Source: Aquimarina sp. AU474
GTDB taxonomy: Bacteria > Bacteroidota > Bacteroidia > Flavobacteriales > Flavobacteriaceae
Direction of reading: 5' to 3'
DNA length: 64,000 nt
Assembly: GCF_900312815.1 (NCBI RefSeq)
Contig: NZ_OMPE01000008.1
Span: forward strand, 310,001 to 374,000
Shown here: in pieces, positions 23,980 to 33,945 of the stretch
Layout: each line of letters starts with the position of its first letter
Numbering within the stretch: position 1 is the stretch's first letter
Position numbers and translations under genes: made by a program
The notes under the pieces: model-generated
Told to the model about the DNA's origin: nothing
What the model saw: the letters and a program-made list of their open reading frames with translations, nothing else
The model's database searches: none

Positions 23980-24861
23980 TTACCACCAATTTTTTCTAAA
24001 TATTGATTTTCTATTTTCCCAAATACTTCGATTTTGCATTCGAATAAATTCAGGAGTATAATCTTCTATTTTTAATAACTCAATACCAAATTGCGAAAAC
24101 CCTGGAATAAGTAATGGATTCACTTGAAAATGCCACCATTCTGAACTTAAATACTGTTTATTACTAGATCTTAGGTATCCTCTTCTGGGAGGTATGGGAT
24201 GAAACCCATATTTATCGGCTATTGTAGTGAAATCAATAAATCGATCTTTAATCTTCATTTTTTTATCCTTACCAGAACCCCAACTATCCCAGTATGTTGC
24301 TTCAATCTCAATCAAATCTCCGCCACTGGCTCTACAATACACTTGCCAATAACTAGTGCTAGAATTACTTTTGTTCTTTACCATTACAAAAGGATCTGTT
24401 TTTGGAGAAAAGAATCCAGAATTTATAGAAAGATCCATGGCAAGACCAGCATAATGCATAGATTTTGCTGATCTATGCTGATTAACACCGGCATGTAAAG
24501 AACGTTTACCACCACTACTAGTAATTTTACCACCTAGACTTACAATTTCTTGTCTCAGTAAATTATATTGTCGAGCGGCATCTTCGCGTAAAATGAAATT
24601 ATTAAAACCTTCAATCCCGTTAATTTTATCAGCTTCACAACGAACCCAGTTCATTTTTTGAGTACTGGTAACAAATGGAAACTGAAGTTCCCATAATGTT
24701 TCGGGCCCTATAATACCATCTGTAAAGATATCTGCTTTTTCCTGAAATTCGAAAATTTGATTTTTTATATTTCTATTGGTTACTGTTTCATCCTGTTCAA
24801 TAGTTTTATGAAATAATAAATGTGTTTGAACAGCTTTCAAGAATTGATCATCGTAAGCCAT
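23980..24861 (-). CDS. M15-like peptidase with N-terminal peptidoglycan-binding-like region, no signal peptide
   Basis: 293 aa. Residues about 30-65 (FQEKADIFTDGIIGPETLWEL) resemble a PG_binding_1 motif. The C-terminal part has the VanY/M15 pattern: SMHYAGLAMDLS gives His and Asp zinc ligands, and SEWWHFQV gives the catalytic Glu and third ligand. It probably hydrolyses D-Ala or a similar peptide bond in cell-wall material. There is no signal peptide or TM, which recalls phage endolysins or secretion-system cargo. No phage genes surround it. It is convergent with the SDR gene. Confidence 0.75.
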   Translation of the reverse strand: MAYDDQFLKAVQTHLLFHKTIEQDETVTNRNIKNQIFEFQEKADIFTDGIIGPETLWELQFPFVTSTQKMNWVRCEADKINGIEGFNNFILREDAARQYNLLRQEIVSLGGKITSSGGKRSLHAGVNQHRSAKSMHYAGLAMDLSINSGFFSPKTDPFVMVKNKSNSSTSYWQVYCRASGGDLIEIEATYWDSWGSGKDKKMKIKDRFIDFTTIADKYGFHPIPPRRGYLRSSNKQYLSSEWWHFQVNPLLIPGFSQFGIELLKIEDYTPEFIRMQNRSIWENRKSIFRKNWW

Positions 24862-25195
24862 AATGCAATGTATTTTTTAAGTTGGTTATATTATATATTG
24901 TTAAAATGAAATCACACACATTTGATAATCAATAAGATTTTCAAAAAGATATGCTTTAGGAGGGGTGAAATATGTTTCTAAGATACGTATTTTACTTAAA
25001 TAATATGAAGATGAAAATAAAAATTGTATTGATTTTTTGAATAGTTGTCAAGAGAGGTTTATTGTTATTTGTTTTATTACCAGTATTTTAAGTTGATGTT
25101 TTTTATTCTAAAGAATTATAGTACCTTTAAATAACTAAATATTTACACAATTTTAAAACCTAATCATTAACTCAATTTAATTTACTCTTAAAACC
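24862..25195. other. Divergent intergenic region
   Basis: This AT-rich 334 bp region lies between the M15-like gene (minus) and the M14 gene (plus). TACCTTTA at 25122-25129 is one mismatch from the -7 consensus, 66 nt before the M14 start codon, and could be its promoter. No ORF with protein-like composition was found. Confidence 0.4.
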
Positions 25196-28100
25196 ATGAA
25201 AAAAAGTACAATCCTGATACTTTTGGCATTCGCCATAAGTATCCCCGTATTTGCACAACAAAGTGCAAAAGAACTAGCCAACACCTATCTTAACCTTAAA
25301 GGAGAAGTGATTTTTGATTTTGTCGTAAATGATAAATCATCATTGAGTACCATTACAAAAGAACTGTCTATTGTTCATTTTGATGAGCAAACCAATATCG
25401 TTAAGGTAATGGCAAATGCGACACAATTTTCTTCTTTTTTACAAAAGAAAATAACGTTTAATGTTCATCCCAAAGATAATGTGATTGGGTATAGAACGAT
25501 GACATCTGATCTTACAGGTAAGTCGCCAGGCTTTCCACTAACTGCTTATCCAACATATTCGGATTATGTGGATATGATGAGTGGTTTTGCAAGTAGTAAT
25601 CCAACATTATGTAAAGTTGAAGATATAGGAGCTACCACAGAGGGAGATAAATCTTTACTATTTGTGAAACTATCAGACAACGTTAATGCAAATGAACAAG
25701 AACCCCGAGTTATGTATACGTCATCTATGCACGGAGATGAAATAGCAGGATATCCTATGATGCTTAATCTAATTGATTTTTTATTAGAAACTTATAATGA
25801 TACAAGTCATCCTCGACATGCAGAAATCAAAAATTTATTAGATAATAATGAAGTGTGGATAAACCCATTAGCCAATCCTGATGGTACTTTTAGAAATAGC
25901 CCAGGAAACACATCTGTAGCCAATGCAACTCGAGGAAATGCAAATAATGTAGATTTAAATAGAAATTATCCCGATCCCGATGATGGCGCCAATCCTGATG
26001 GTAATGCTTATCAAACAGAGACTTTGGCTTTTATGAATTTTGCAAGTACAAAACATTTTGTATTATCAGCAAATTTTCATGGTGGTATCGAACTAATCAA
26101 CTATCCGTGGGATACGTATGCAGGTGCACATCCAGATGAAGATTATTTTATTCATGTTTCTGAAGAGTATAGAGATCTATGCCAATCCAATAGTCCATCA
26201 GGGTATTTTGATGCCTTAAATAATGGAATCACAAATGGTTTTGCTTGGTATGAAGTACAAGGAGGAAGACAGGATTATCAGATTTATAATCACAAAGGAA
26301 GAGAAGTGACCGTAGAATTATCAGATGCCAAAACTCCAGCAGCAAATCAGTTGGTAAATTTTTGGAACTACAATCAGGATGCACTTATAGCTTTTCTTAA
26401 ACAGGTAAACTATGGGATAAGAGGAGTAGTTACAGATGCAATAACTAATCAAGCAATACAAGCCAAGGTTACTATTGTTGGAAAAGAAAATTACGAATCA
26501 TGGGTGCCTACAGAGTTACCCGAAGGAGATTATTATAGGCCCATAAAAGCTGGAACTTATAATATTATATACGAGGCTGAATGTTATGAAACGTTAACGT
26601 TAACAGGAATAAGTATTGCGGATTATGCTACAGTTATTCAAGATGTGCAGTTAACTCCAATAGGAGGAGTAGCTCCAGCAGGTTTGTCAGCTACAAATGT
26701 TCAATCATCATCAGCTACGATAAGCTGGCAAGGTACTTCTAGTGCAACATATGATGTACGCTATCGAGCGATAGGTAATACGAATTGGACTACGGTACCT
26801 TCTAACAATAATTCAATAAATATAACAGGTCTATCTGCAACTACAGATTATGAAGCTCAAGTAAGAAGTAATTGTGCAGGAGGATCAAGTTCCCCGTATA
26901 GTACTTCTGTAAACTTTACAACTACGGCAATACCAGCTTGTGCTGGAATTAATGCTTTTCCTTATGTAGAGAGTTTTGAATCTGGACTTGGCGCTTGGAC
27001 CAATGCTACCGGAGATGATATTAATTGGACACGTGATTCGGGGGGTACACCTTCAAACACAACAGGACCATCAACAGGGCAAGATGGAGCTTTTTATTTG
27101 TTTACAGAAGCTTCTACTAGCGGTAACCCTCCGGGTAGCCCAAACAAAACAGCAATTCTTAACAGTCCATGTATCGATTTGTCGGCATTTGCAAGTGCAT
27201 CATTAGAGTTTGGATATCATATGTACGGTGCCACCATGGGAAGTATGGAAGTATTAGTTAGTACAGATGATGGAACAACCTATACTTCGATCTGGTCAGA
27301 GAGTGGTAATAAAGGAAATTCTTGGAATCAAGGTTCTCTAGATATTTCGGCTTATAGTGGGTCAGTAGTTAAATTACAGTTTAAAGGTATCACGGGCTCC
27401 GGTTGGAGAAGTGATATGGCTATAGATAATATTAAAATAGAATCGTCAACTCCAGATAACGAAGCACCATCGGCTCCTACTAATCTTGTTACATCTAATA
27501 TAACTTCATCGAGCATTACGCTTTCGTGGGAAGCATCAAGTGATAACATCGGGGTTGTGGGTTATGATGTATATCAAGGAACTAATTTGATTGATAGTAC
27601 AACTGGTAGTGGTTTGATTAGTGTGGTATCTGGTTTAACGCCTAATACGGCGTACTCATTTACGGTAGTTGCAAAAGATGGAGCAGGTAATACATCTGCA
27701 TCTAGTAATACCGCTAGCGCTACTACGCTTGAAGGGGATATTACCTATTGTGCTTCGCAAGGAAATAATATAAATTTTGAGTATATCGATTTAGTTGCTT
27801 TAGGAGGTGTGAGTAATCCAACTACAGCAACTTCGGGTTATAGTGATTTTACAAGCTTGGCAGCTGCTATTTTGCCATATGGAGCAAATACAATTACGTT
27901 AAGCGTCGGGTTTGCAAATACTTCATACACAGAATTTTGGGCTGTTTGGATCGATTATAATAAAAATGGAACTTTTGAATCTTCTGAGCAAATCGTTTCT
28001 GAATCTACATCAAGTAGCACGGATCAATCTTATAATTTTACTATACCAACATCAGCTTTGTCCGGAGAGACTAGAATGAGAGTATCTATGAAATATAATA

Positions 28101-28441
28101 GTGCTCCTACAGCCTGCGAAACGTTTACTTATGGAGAAGTTGAAGACTATACGGTTAATATTGGTGGTGTTGTTTCTGCCAAAGGAAACGATATAGCAAA
28201 GACAATTGCGTTGGATCAAATTTCACTATATCCAAATCCAGTATATGATAATTACTTGTACTTAAGTGGAATAAAAGGTGAAAATATTGAATATAGTATA
28301 TCAAATTATATTGGTCAAACGGTGATGAAGGGTAGAATGATCGAGGATAATGTTAATGTATCTGGTTTGATTAAAGGAGTGTATATAATAGAAATAGTAC
28401 GTAATCAAGAAACAAGATCCATACGATTTATTAAAATGTAG
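25196..28441 (+). CDS. Type IX-secreted M14 zinc carboxypeptidase with FN3, MAM-like and GEVED domains
   Basis: A 1081-aa extracellular protein with signal peptide 1-20. The M14 domain (about 115-395) has zinc ligands His179 and Glu182 (HGDE) and His295, substrate Arg256 (LNRNYPD) and catalytic Glu374 (TVELS); it is complete. It is followed by a CarboxypepD_reg domain (about 405-490), FN3 (about 495-575), a MAM-like domain (about 580-755, starting FPYVESFE), a second FN3 (about 760-845), a GEVED domain (about 850-985) and a T9SS type A sorting domain (about 1005-1081, SLYPNPV to IRFIKM). It probably digests proteins or peptides outside the cell. It is a single gene with a terminator. Confidence 0.93.
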   Translation: MKKSTILILLAFAISIPVFAQQSAKELANTYLNLKGEVIFDFVVNDKSSLSTITKELSIVHFDEQTNIVKVMANATQFSSFLQKKITFNVHPKDNVIGYRTMTSDLTGKSPGFPLTAYPTYSDYVDMMSGFASSNPTLCKVEDIGATTEGDKSLLFVKLSDNVNANEQEPRVMYTSSMHGDEIAGYPMMLNLIDFLLETYNDTSHPRHAEIKNLLDNNEVWINPLANPDGTFRNSPGNTSVANATRGNANNVDLNRNYPDPDDGANPDGNAYQTETLAFMNFASTKHFVLSANFHGGIELINYPWDTYAGAHPDEDYFIHVSEEYRDLCQSNSPSGYFDALNNGITNGFAWYEVQGGRQDYQIYNHKGREVTVELSDAKTPAANQLVNFWNYNQDALIAFLKQVNYGIRGVVTDAITNQAIQAKVTIVGKENYESWVPTELPEGDYYRPIKAGTYNIIYEAECYETLTLTGISIADYATVIQDVQLTPIGGVAPAGLSATNVQSSSATISWQGTSSATYDVRYRAIGNTNWTTVPSNNNSINITGLSATTDYEAQVRSNCAGGSSSPYSTSVNFTTTAIPACAGINAFPYVESFESGLGAWTNATGDDINWTRDSGGTPSNTTGPSTGQDGAFYLFTEASTSGNPPGSPNKTAILNSPCIDLSAFASASLEFGYHMYGATMGSMEVLVSTDDGTTYTSIWSESGNKGNSWNQGSLDISAYSGSVVKLQFKGITGSGWRSDMAIDNIKIESSTPDNEAPSAPTNLVTSNITSSSITLSWEASSDNIGVVGYDVYQGTNLIDSTTGSGLISVVSGLTPNTAYSFTVVAKDGAGNTSASSNTASATTLEGDITYCASQGNNINFEYIDLVALGGVSNPTTATSGYSDFTSLAAAILPYGANTITLSVGFANTSYTEFWAVWIDYNKNGTFESSEQIVSESTSSSTDQSYNFTIPTSALSGETRMRVSMKYNSAPTACETFTYGEVEDYTVNIGGVVSAKGNDIAKTIALDQISLYPNPVYDNYLYLSGIKGENIEYSISNYIGQTVMKGRMIEDNVNVSGLIKGVYIIEIVRNQETRSIRFIKM

Positions 28442-28463
28442 TAGAAACGAATCTATTTTAAGA

Positions 28464-28495
28464 AAAGGCTTCAATATCAATTGAAGTCTTTTTTA
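28464..28495. terminator. Bidirectional intrinsic terminator
   Basis: The stem AAGGCTTCAAT / ATTGAAGTCTT (one wobble pair) with A and T runs lies between the convergent M14 gene and the gene at 28493. It overlaps the stop codon of the latter by a few bases. Confidence 0.78.
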
Positions 28496-29548
28496 TTCTA
28501 TAATAAAATCTAAAGTATAGTTTTTTGGATGATTCGAGATCGAAGGTTTTTCAATATTCTGATCAAACATTCTTTCTAAATTGTTTCCAGCCAAATCTTC
28601 GATTCTAGAATTACATATAATTTTATACGTATCAGCAATCCAAGGCAGGAGAGGAGTAAAACTTAATATAGTTTCTGCATTTTGTAATGTCCATGTACCC
28701 ATTACTTCTTTACCGTTTTTATCCTGTATGGCAAGACTATGTATAATGCTACCATAATCTAGTGATTCGTTACAGTGTACGGTTAGATCTGATATCGAAT
28801 TTGGCATAGGAGTATCAACTGTCCACGTGGTTATTTCGGGTTGTTTTCGATCTGCTTTTTCAATTTCAAAATAATGCACATAATCGTTTTGCATTGGGGT
28901 GCCATCTTTGTTTTTTAGCGTTTTTTGAATCCATAGGGTATATGATTTACCAGTTTCAAAAACCGCTCCTAACTGTTTATTAGGAATGAGATCACGTTTC
29001 TGTCTTCCTGGCTCTACCCATATAGTTAAAAGTTTACCATCATCACTCACAAGGGCGTTGTTTAATGCAAGAGCAGCCCTTGATAAGGTATCTCCTTGAG
29101 CATTTCTAAATTGTACGTGTTTATATACCCAGGTTTCATTAATGGGTTCAGAAAATTGAATATACCATTTAAGAATATTTGCGGGTATTTTTTTGGCCGA
29201 GGGATAGACAGATGTTACCGTTAGATATGAATAAGACTTAGGTATATTAATCTTAAAATACTCAATAAAATCGTCATATACTATTGTGTATTCTTGATTT
29301 ATGCTAAAAGGTACTATGGGTGCGAATTGAAGGTTATCAAGATTAACAACAATCTGCCCCAAAATGGCAGAGGTGTTTTTAATTTCTTTTTCGGTTAGAT
29401 GACCTCGATATATTTTAACGATATCAGGCGAACTAGAATATCTAGATATTGAGATAGATTCTTTATTAAAACTAAATTCCAGAGATGATTGTGCTAATAT
29501 CTCTGGAATATGAGTTAAGACTATTAAAATACAGATGAGATTTCTCAT
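28493..29548 (-). CDS. Secreted protein with bacterial Ig-like (Big_5-type) repeats
   Basis: A 351-aa exported protein, signal peptide about 1-19 (ILIVLTHIPEILAQ). The mature part is all beta. Two stretches match the SbsA Ig-like pattern: KIPANILKWYIQFSEPINETWV near residue 120 and PNSISDLTVHCNESLDYGSI near 245, with a final IEDLAGNNLE. This resembles structural or binding modules of surface proteins; no catalytic motif is seen. It follows the gene at 29592 by 43 nt in the same direction and probably shares its transcript. Confidence 0.72.
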   Translation of the reverse strand: MRNLICILIVLTHIPEILAQSSLEFSFNKESISISRYSSSPDIVKIYRGHLTEKEIKNTSAILGQIVVNLDNLQFAPIVPFSINQEYTIVYDDFIEYFKINIPKSYSYLTVTSVYPSAKKIPANILKWYIQFSEPINETWVYKHVQFRNAQGDTLSRAALALNNALVSDDGKLLTIWVEPGRQKRDLIPNKQLGAVFETGKSYTLWIQKTLKNKDGTPMQNDYVHYFEIEKADRKQPEITTWTVDTPMPNSISDLTVHCNESLDYGSIIHSLAIQDKNGKEVMGTWTLQNAETILSFTPLLPWIADTYKIICNSRIEDLAGNNLERMFDQNIEKPSISNHPKNYTLDFIIE

Positions 29549-29591
29549 GCATTATGGGTATGACTATTTTAAATGAATCAAACAGTATACT

Positions 29592-30704
29592 TTATTTCTG
29601 AATCCACCAACTACTTCCTTGTTTCAAAGCAAGATTACCCGAAGATTCTCTTTGTATGATTACAAAACCATTATCACCATATGCATCTAATTGCTGTACA
29701 TTTACAAAGGGCATATTAACATAGGCAACCCCTTCAGCGGCTCCTTTTATGGTAACGGGAGTGGTCATTGTTTTATCAAAAGCTTCAAGATCAGAAAAAT
29801 CAAGACGCATTAAAGGTCTATTACTATTTGAAATAAGAAGATATCGAGTTTCATCACTTTTTACTTCAACAATGTCTAATGGAGAATTGCCACTACCCAA
29901 CTCGGCAACTGTTCTCCCTTTATTGTGTTGGCCAGATTTGATATCATCTGTAGGGAAAACAACAAGAGGTGTACATGTATAAGCCGCTACAATATGAGAT
30001 TTACCTTTTATGGTAGTCGGGATAAATGTTTTAATAGGAGCATGAGTCTCATATTTACCATGTGCAGCATGATAAATCTCTAAAGAACCATAATCTTGTT
30101 TTTCGGTAAAAGGAAAATCAATAGATCGAAAAGTCGAAGCAAATTCTTTATTGCTCAATCCTGATAAGAATATTTTTCCTGAAGCATATTTTATATCAGC
30201 TACAGCCCATTTTCTAAGTGCTCTACCTCTTTTATCTTTAGCATCTTTGGTAACGGCATCTACCAAAGCTATTTTACTGTACGAAGCATTATTTAAATCC
30301 ACTGGACTTAAAGAATTGTTTTCAATCCTAAAGAGTACCGGAGAACCCGAGCTATGCGAAACTGATATGTATATATTCTTATTTTTTGGATTTACAGCCA
30401 TATCTGTGATCTGTATTTGATCTAATGCTGTCCCTAGTTTATCCGCAATCAATTTATCCAATTGATCAATTTTTACTTTAGAATTATCGACTTCCGAATG
30501 ATTGCTAACATCAAGGGCTACGATTTGTGCCGATTTGCTATCTCCAATAAATAGGATATTCTCAGGGCCAAAAGTAATGGCATTGATAGAGGTAATACCA
30601 GGGTCTCCAGTTTTAAAATTCTCTTTAAGAGAAGAAATGTCATTTGCTATGCTCTTTGTGAAAAATAATGTCAGAAGAACAACGAAAGTTATTAATGTTT
30701 TCAT
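29592..30704 (-). CDS. Secreted beta-propeller-like protein
   Basis: A 370-aa exported protein, signal peptide about 1-20. Repeated units such as AITFGPENILFIGDSKSAQIVALD, DMAVNPKNKNIYISVSHS and DIKYASGKIFLSGLSN are typical propeller blades (about six or seven). No active-site residues can be identified. It is the first gene of a two-gene unit with the Ig-like protein at 28493; the two may form one surface complex. The function is unknown. Confidence 0.72.
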   Translation of the reverse strand: MKTLITFVVLLTLFFTKSIANDISSLKENFKTGDPGITSINAITFGPENILFIGDSKSAQIVALDVSNHSEVDNSKVKIDQLDKLIADKLGTALDQIQITDMAVNPKNKNIYISVSHSSGSPVLFRIENNSLSPVDLNNASYSKIALVDAVTKDAKDKRGRALRKWAVADIKYASGKIFLSGLSNKEFASTFRSIDFPFTEKQDYGSLEIYHAAHGKYETHAPIKTFIPTTIKGKSHIVAAYTCTPLVVFPTDDIKSGQHNKGRTVAELGSGNSPLDIVEVKSDETRYLLISNSNRPLMRLDFSDLEAFDKTMTTPVTIKGAAEGVAYVNMPFVNVQQLDAYGDNGFVIIQRESSGNLALKQGSSWWIQK

Positions 30705-30971
30705 GAGATAAGAATTATAGAATGATCGTTGATTCTAAAAGTAGATAAAAAGTGGTGCGTCTACAGTTAAAGAAATAACAAAATCTTTATGTAGTACGTA
30801 TTAAATATATCTTAAAGAAATACAATATAGAATAAAGAACACTTTAGAAAAATGGGATGTATGTTGTAATGACTTACTTCTTAAAAATCGTAATAGTGGA
30901 GTAGTAGATGTTTTGCAGAAGGATTAAAAAGAAAGAATTCAATAACCGAAATGTTGTTTCCACATATTAAT

Positions 30972-31181
30972 TTATTGCTCCTTATGATCAAGGATATCTT
31001 TTATTTCGACTCCCATATAATCAGCGATTTTTTGTAATCGTTCAAAGTCCTTAACCAAATTTTTTCGTTTCACGACATAATCTCCAGCTTGTGGGCTAAC
31101 CCCAAGAGCTTTAGATATACCGTACACTGTTTTTGCTCCTTTACTTTTTCTTAAGAGCTTTTTTAATTTCTTGTTAACCAT
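30972..31181 (-). CDS. Small XRE-like helix-turn-helix protein
   Basis: A 69-aa basic protein with an XRE/Cro-like fold: KTVYGISKALGVSPQAGDYVVKRKN corresponds to the helix-turn-helix and FERLQKIADYMGVEIKDIL to the last helices. There is no additional domain. It is divergent from the secreted protein at 31294 across a 112-bp region containing promoters for both, so auto-regulation and control of the neighbour are plausible. It has no obvious toxin partner. Confidence 0.75.
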   Translation of the reverse strand: MVNKKLKKLLRKSKGAKTVYGISKALGVSPQAGDYVVKRKNLVKDFERLQKIADYMGVEIKDILDHKEQ

Positions 31182-31203
31182 AATAAAATAAGTAAAAAGG
31201 AAT

Positions 31204-31211
31204 CAAATATA
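31204..31211 (-). promoter_or_regulatory. -7 element TATATTTG of the XRE-like gene
   Basis: The perfect consensus on the minus strand lies 22 nt before ATG 31181. A properly spaced -33 TTG is not seen. Confidence 0.5.
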
Positions 31212-31237
31212 CAAATAAATTTTTATTAAAAAAATAC

Positions 31238-31267
31238 TTGAATATTAAAAATTTATATGTATATTCG
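31238..31267 (+). promoter_or_regulatory. Promoter of the secreted protein at 31294
   Basis: TTG (31238-31240), 19 nt and TATATTCG (31260-31267) have correct spacing and one mismatch. The element includes an in-frame GTG at 31267, arguing that the real start is ATG 31294. Confidence 0.6.
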
Positions 31268-31293
31268 TGAAATACAAATTCAAATCATCAACT

Positions 31294-31647
31294 ATGAAAC
31301 TTTTATTAGCAACAATGTTGTTTTGTGTGACCTTCGGGAACGCTAAATCATTATCTACAGAGCCTACGAATTCAAAAGAGAAAAATGCTACCGAAAAGAA
31401 AAAAGATGGAGGAGAAGGAACTTTTGAAAATAAAAATGTTCACTCTGTAAAGAAGTGGAAAATTAATATCGAGTACACCAATGGTAGTGTGATTTCTAAA
31501 ACAATAGTTGTGGATAAAGATTCAGACTTAAGCGCGTTAGAAACCGCTTTTATGGAGGCTGAGAAACATTTGAAAGATGTTAAAAATATTAAAGATTATA
31601 GTATTTCTCCTGTAACCAGTGCATATGTACTACTAGCAGAGAATTAA
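31294..31647 (+). CDS. Small secreted protein of unknown function
   Basis: 117 aa from ATG 31294. A signal peptide (LLLATMLFCVTFGNAKS) is followed by a Lys/Glu-rich linker (about 20-45) and a small alpha/beta region VKKWKINIEYTNGSVISKTIVV with a final SPVTSAYVLLAEN. The end might be a short interaction domain. I do not recognise the family. It is divergent from an XRE-like regulator and followed by its own terminator. Confidence 0.65.
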   Translation: MKLLLATMLFCVTFGNAKSLSTEPTNSKEKNATEKKKDGGEGTFENKNVHSVKKWKINIEYTNGSVISKTIVVDKDSDLSALETAFMEAEKHLKDVKNIKDYSISPVTSAYVLLAEN

Positions 31648-31681
31648 AATATATATCAATACCCTGAACTAACCTTTATGC

Positions 31682-31719
31682 AAAGGAAAACGGCTTCACA
31701 GTTGTTTTCCTTTTTTTTT
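31682..31719 (+). terminator. Intrinsic terminator
   Basis: AAAGGAAAAC / GTTTTCCTTT is a perfect 10-bp stem with a 12-nt loop followed by a long T run, 35 nt after the stop of the small secreted protein gene. Confidence 0.85.
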
Positions 31720-32007
31720 ATTGATTTGTGTAACGTTTTCTTGATTCCATATAATATCTACTCCAATTTGGCTTATTTTGGATTAAGAAATTGGTGTATT
31801 TTAAAAAAACGTGGTACATTTAACCTACTTCAATCGTCATGTTTACCCCATATATGTATTAATAAATTGAGAACATCGTATCATTCTTAGTAATCGATAT
31901 TAGATGTTTGTAAATGTCCTTCTTCAAAATGTTTTGCCCTAGGCGTGGTTGATGACAATATGTTTAATTAATACAAAGTGTATATACATTAATTAAATAG
32001 GGTTAAC
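31720..32007. other. Intergenic region before the dipeptidase gene
   Basis: This is an AT-rich stretch. A short plus-strand ORF (from 31678) begins inside the terminator and has no protein-like composition. The palindromic TTAATTAAT/ATTAATTAA sequences near 31963-31995 are simply AT-rich. No gene is supported. Confidence 0.5.
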
Positions 32008-33774
32008 ATGACACATAAAAAACCAATTGCCGATTTACACTGCCATCCTAGTATTAAACCTTTTAGGAATAAAGAGCAGTTCAAGAATATATGGGTTCAT
32101 GGCAGAAATAAAGAACCAAAGGATTATTTTAAAACAATAAGCATTAGGAAATGGATCATAAATGCAGTTTTAAAAAAGATGGCTACTTTTTCGCAATCTA
32201 ATCTTGATGATTGCTATAAAGGGGGGAATCGACTAGTATTTTGCTCAATTTACCCTTTCGAACGACCTTTTTTACGACCGGATAGACCATTTTCTAGAGC
32301 CAAGCGATTTCATAGATTTGCTCTTAAAGTTTTATTTAGAAAAAAGGTATACCCGTGGGGTATCAAAATTGATGTCAAAATTAGTAGTCTATTATCTGGG
32401 GGATCTTTAGAGTGGTTGCAAAAGGTAATTGATAGAATACATAGAGATGGTGTAGAATACATCAAATATTATGATGAATATATTAAAGAACGCGACTTTA
32501 TTTTTAATTACGATAATACTACTTCTCCTAATACACAAGACGGTGTTACTCCAAAATTTTGTTTGGTAAAGAATTATGAAGAATTACAAACTAAAAAAAA
32601 TAAAGATGTTATATGTGGTGTATTTACAGTAGAAGGGATTCATTCTTTTGCGAAATACAAACGAAGTAATCTTTTGTTTGCGAATAGTATTGATGACCTA
32701 TCGGATAATGATCAAAACCGTTTAAAAAGGGAATTTACAAATAATATAGTGCAGGTAAAGAAGCAAAAATACCCGCCTTTTTTTATTACGCTTTCACATC
32801 ATTTTAATAGTCTAGTTGCAGGTCATGCGGCTAGTTTTGCAGATCATAAATTTATACAACCTGGATTTAAAGATATTTTTAATCAATTACCAGGAATGAA
32901 TACAGGAATAACTTCTTTTGGTGAAAAACTTATCAGAGAATACCTGTTATCAAGAGAGCATGGTCCAAGAATTTTAATAGATACCAAACACATGTCTATA
33001 AAAGCTCGTAGACGTTATTATGAAATGATTAATGAGATTAGAAAAGATGATTCTTTACATGAAAACATCCCTATTATTAGTAGTCATACAGCTGTAAGTG
33101 GTATTTCGACATTACAAAAGGCTGAGGAAGAAATCGATTCGAGACCTTCGGATAAGCACTCATTTGTGAGTAGGTATGATATTAATATTACCAACGAGGA
33201 TATTATAGAAACCTTTAAATCTGATGGTTTGATAGGAATATGTATGCACGATGGTCGAATGCCAGGGGGTAAATTCAGAAAAAAAATTAAACAAGCCGGT
33301 AAAGACAGAAAAAAATTGAAAAAGCTTCATGTACAAATGTTTCTTACTAATGTATTTCATATTGTAAAAGTAAATCTCAATTTTATTCGAGTGGAAAATG
33401 AAAATAGAGTAACGTCTAAAATAGAAGAAAAAGATGCCTGGAAAATCATAGGTTTAGGTAGTGATAATGATGGAATAGTTGACCCTTTTGATCATTATGA
33501 TACTGCGGCCGATCTTACAGATTTTAAAATGGATATCGTTAATTTCATTGACAATTATGACCATCCTGATAATCATAATTATAAGATTATAACCTTAGGC
33601 GATAATGAGCGCAAAGAGGGCGAACTTTCGGGTGTAGAAATTCAAGGATTTTTATTAGGACAAACAGCTGCAGAGGTTGCAGATAGGGTTTTTTACAATA
33701 ATACAGATATGTTTTTGAGTAAATATTTCACGCAACATTACCTAGAATCTGTGGTTCCAGATTTAGTAGTGTAA
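32008..33774 (+). CDS. M19-like membrane dipeptidase / amidohydrolase
   Basis: A 588-aa TIM-barrel metallohydrolase related to renal dipeptidase (M19). The first metal motif is ADLHCHP (His11, His13). Later ligand motifs are ILIDTKHMS, IISSHTAVSG, GICMHDGRM and GLGSDNDGIVDPFDHY. It is much longer than bacterial M19 dipeptidases (about 350-400 aa) because of inserts near residues 60-190 and 410-450. There is no signal peptide, so it is cytoplasmic. It probably cleaves dipeptides or related amides; the substrate is unknown. It is separated from the next unit by 171 bp with a promoter. Confidence 0.8.
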   Translation: MTHKKPIADLHCHPSIKPFRNKEQFKNIWVHGRNKEPKDYFKTISIRKWIINAVLKKMATFSQSNLDDCYKGGNRLVFCSIYPFERPFLRPDRPFSRAKRFHRFALKVLFRKKVYPWGIKIDVKISSLLSGGSLEWLQKVIDRIHRDGVEYIKYYDEYIKERDFIFNYDNTTSPNTQDGVTPKFCLVKNYEELQTKKNKDVICGVFTVEGIHSFAKYKRSNLLFANSIDDLSDNDQNRLKREFTNNIVQVKKQKYPPFFITLSHHFNSLVAGHAASFADHKFIQPGFKDIFNQLPGMNTGITSFGEKLIREYLLSREHGPRILIDTKHMSIKARRRYYEMINEIRKDDSLHENIPIISSHTAVSGISTLQKAEEEIDSRPSDKHSFVSRYDINITNEDIIETFKSDGLIGICMHDGRMPGGKFRKKIKQAGKDRKKLKKLHVQMFLTNVFHIVKVNLNFIRVENENRVTSKIEEKDAWKIIGLGSDNDGIVDPFDHYDTAADLTDFKMDIVNFIDNYDHPDNHNYKIITLGDNERKEGELSGVEIQGFLLGQTAAEVADRVFYNNTDMFLSKYFTQHYLESVVPDLVV

Positions 33775-33904
33775 CATGTTATTTTATTTTAATAAAATTT
33801 TGATATTAAATTTTAAGTATTAACAAATCAATATATTAACGTAAGCAGAGTATATCTGCTAAAATATACCGTGGATTGGGTATTTTTTATAACCAATGAT
33901 TAAC

Positions 33905-33912
33905 TAATTTTG
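33905..33912 (+). promoter_or_regulatory. -7 element TAATTTTG of the 33946 operon
   Basis: The perfect -7 consensus is 33 nt before ATG 33946. A small hairpin GCAGA-gtata-TCTGC lies upstream near 33845. The -33 region has no ideally spaced TTG. Confidence 0.5.
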
Positions 33913-33945
33913 TAGAAGAGCATAATAATTAAAAACTAAATTTAA

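Noticed and set aside
31678..31890. 70-aa plus-strand ORF
   Set aside because: It begins inside the intrinsic terminator of the preceding gene and has no protein-like composition or promoter.
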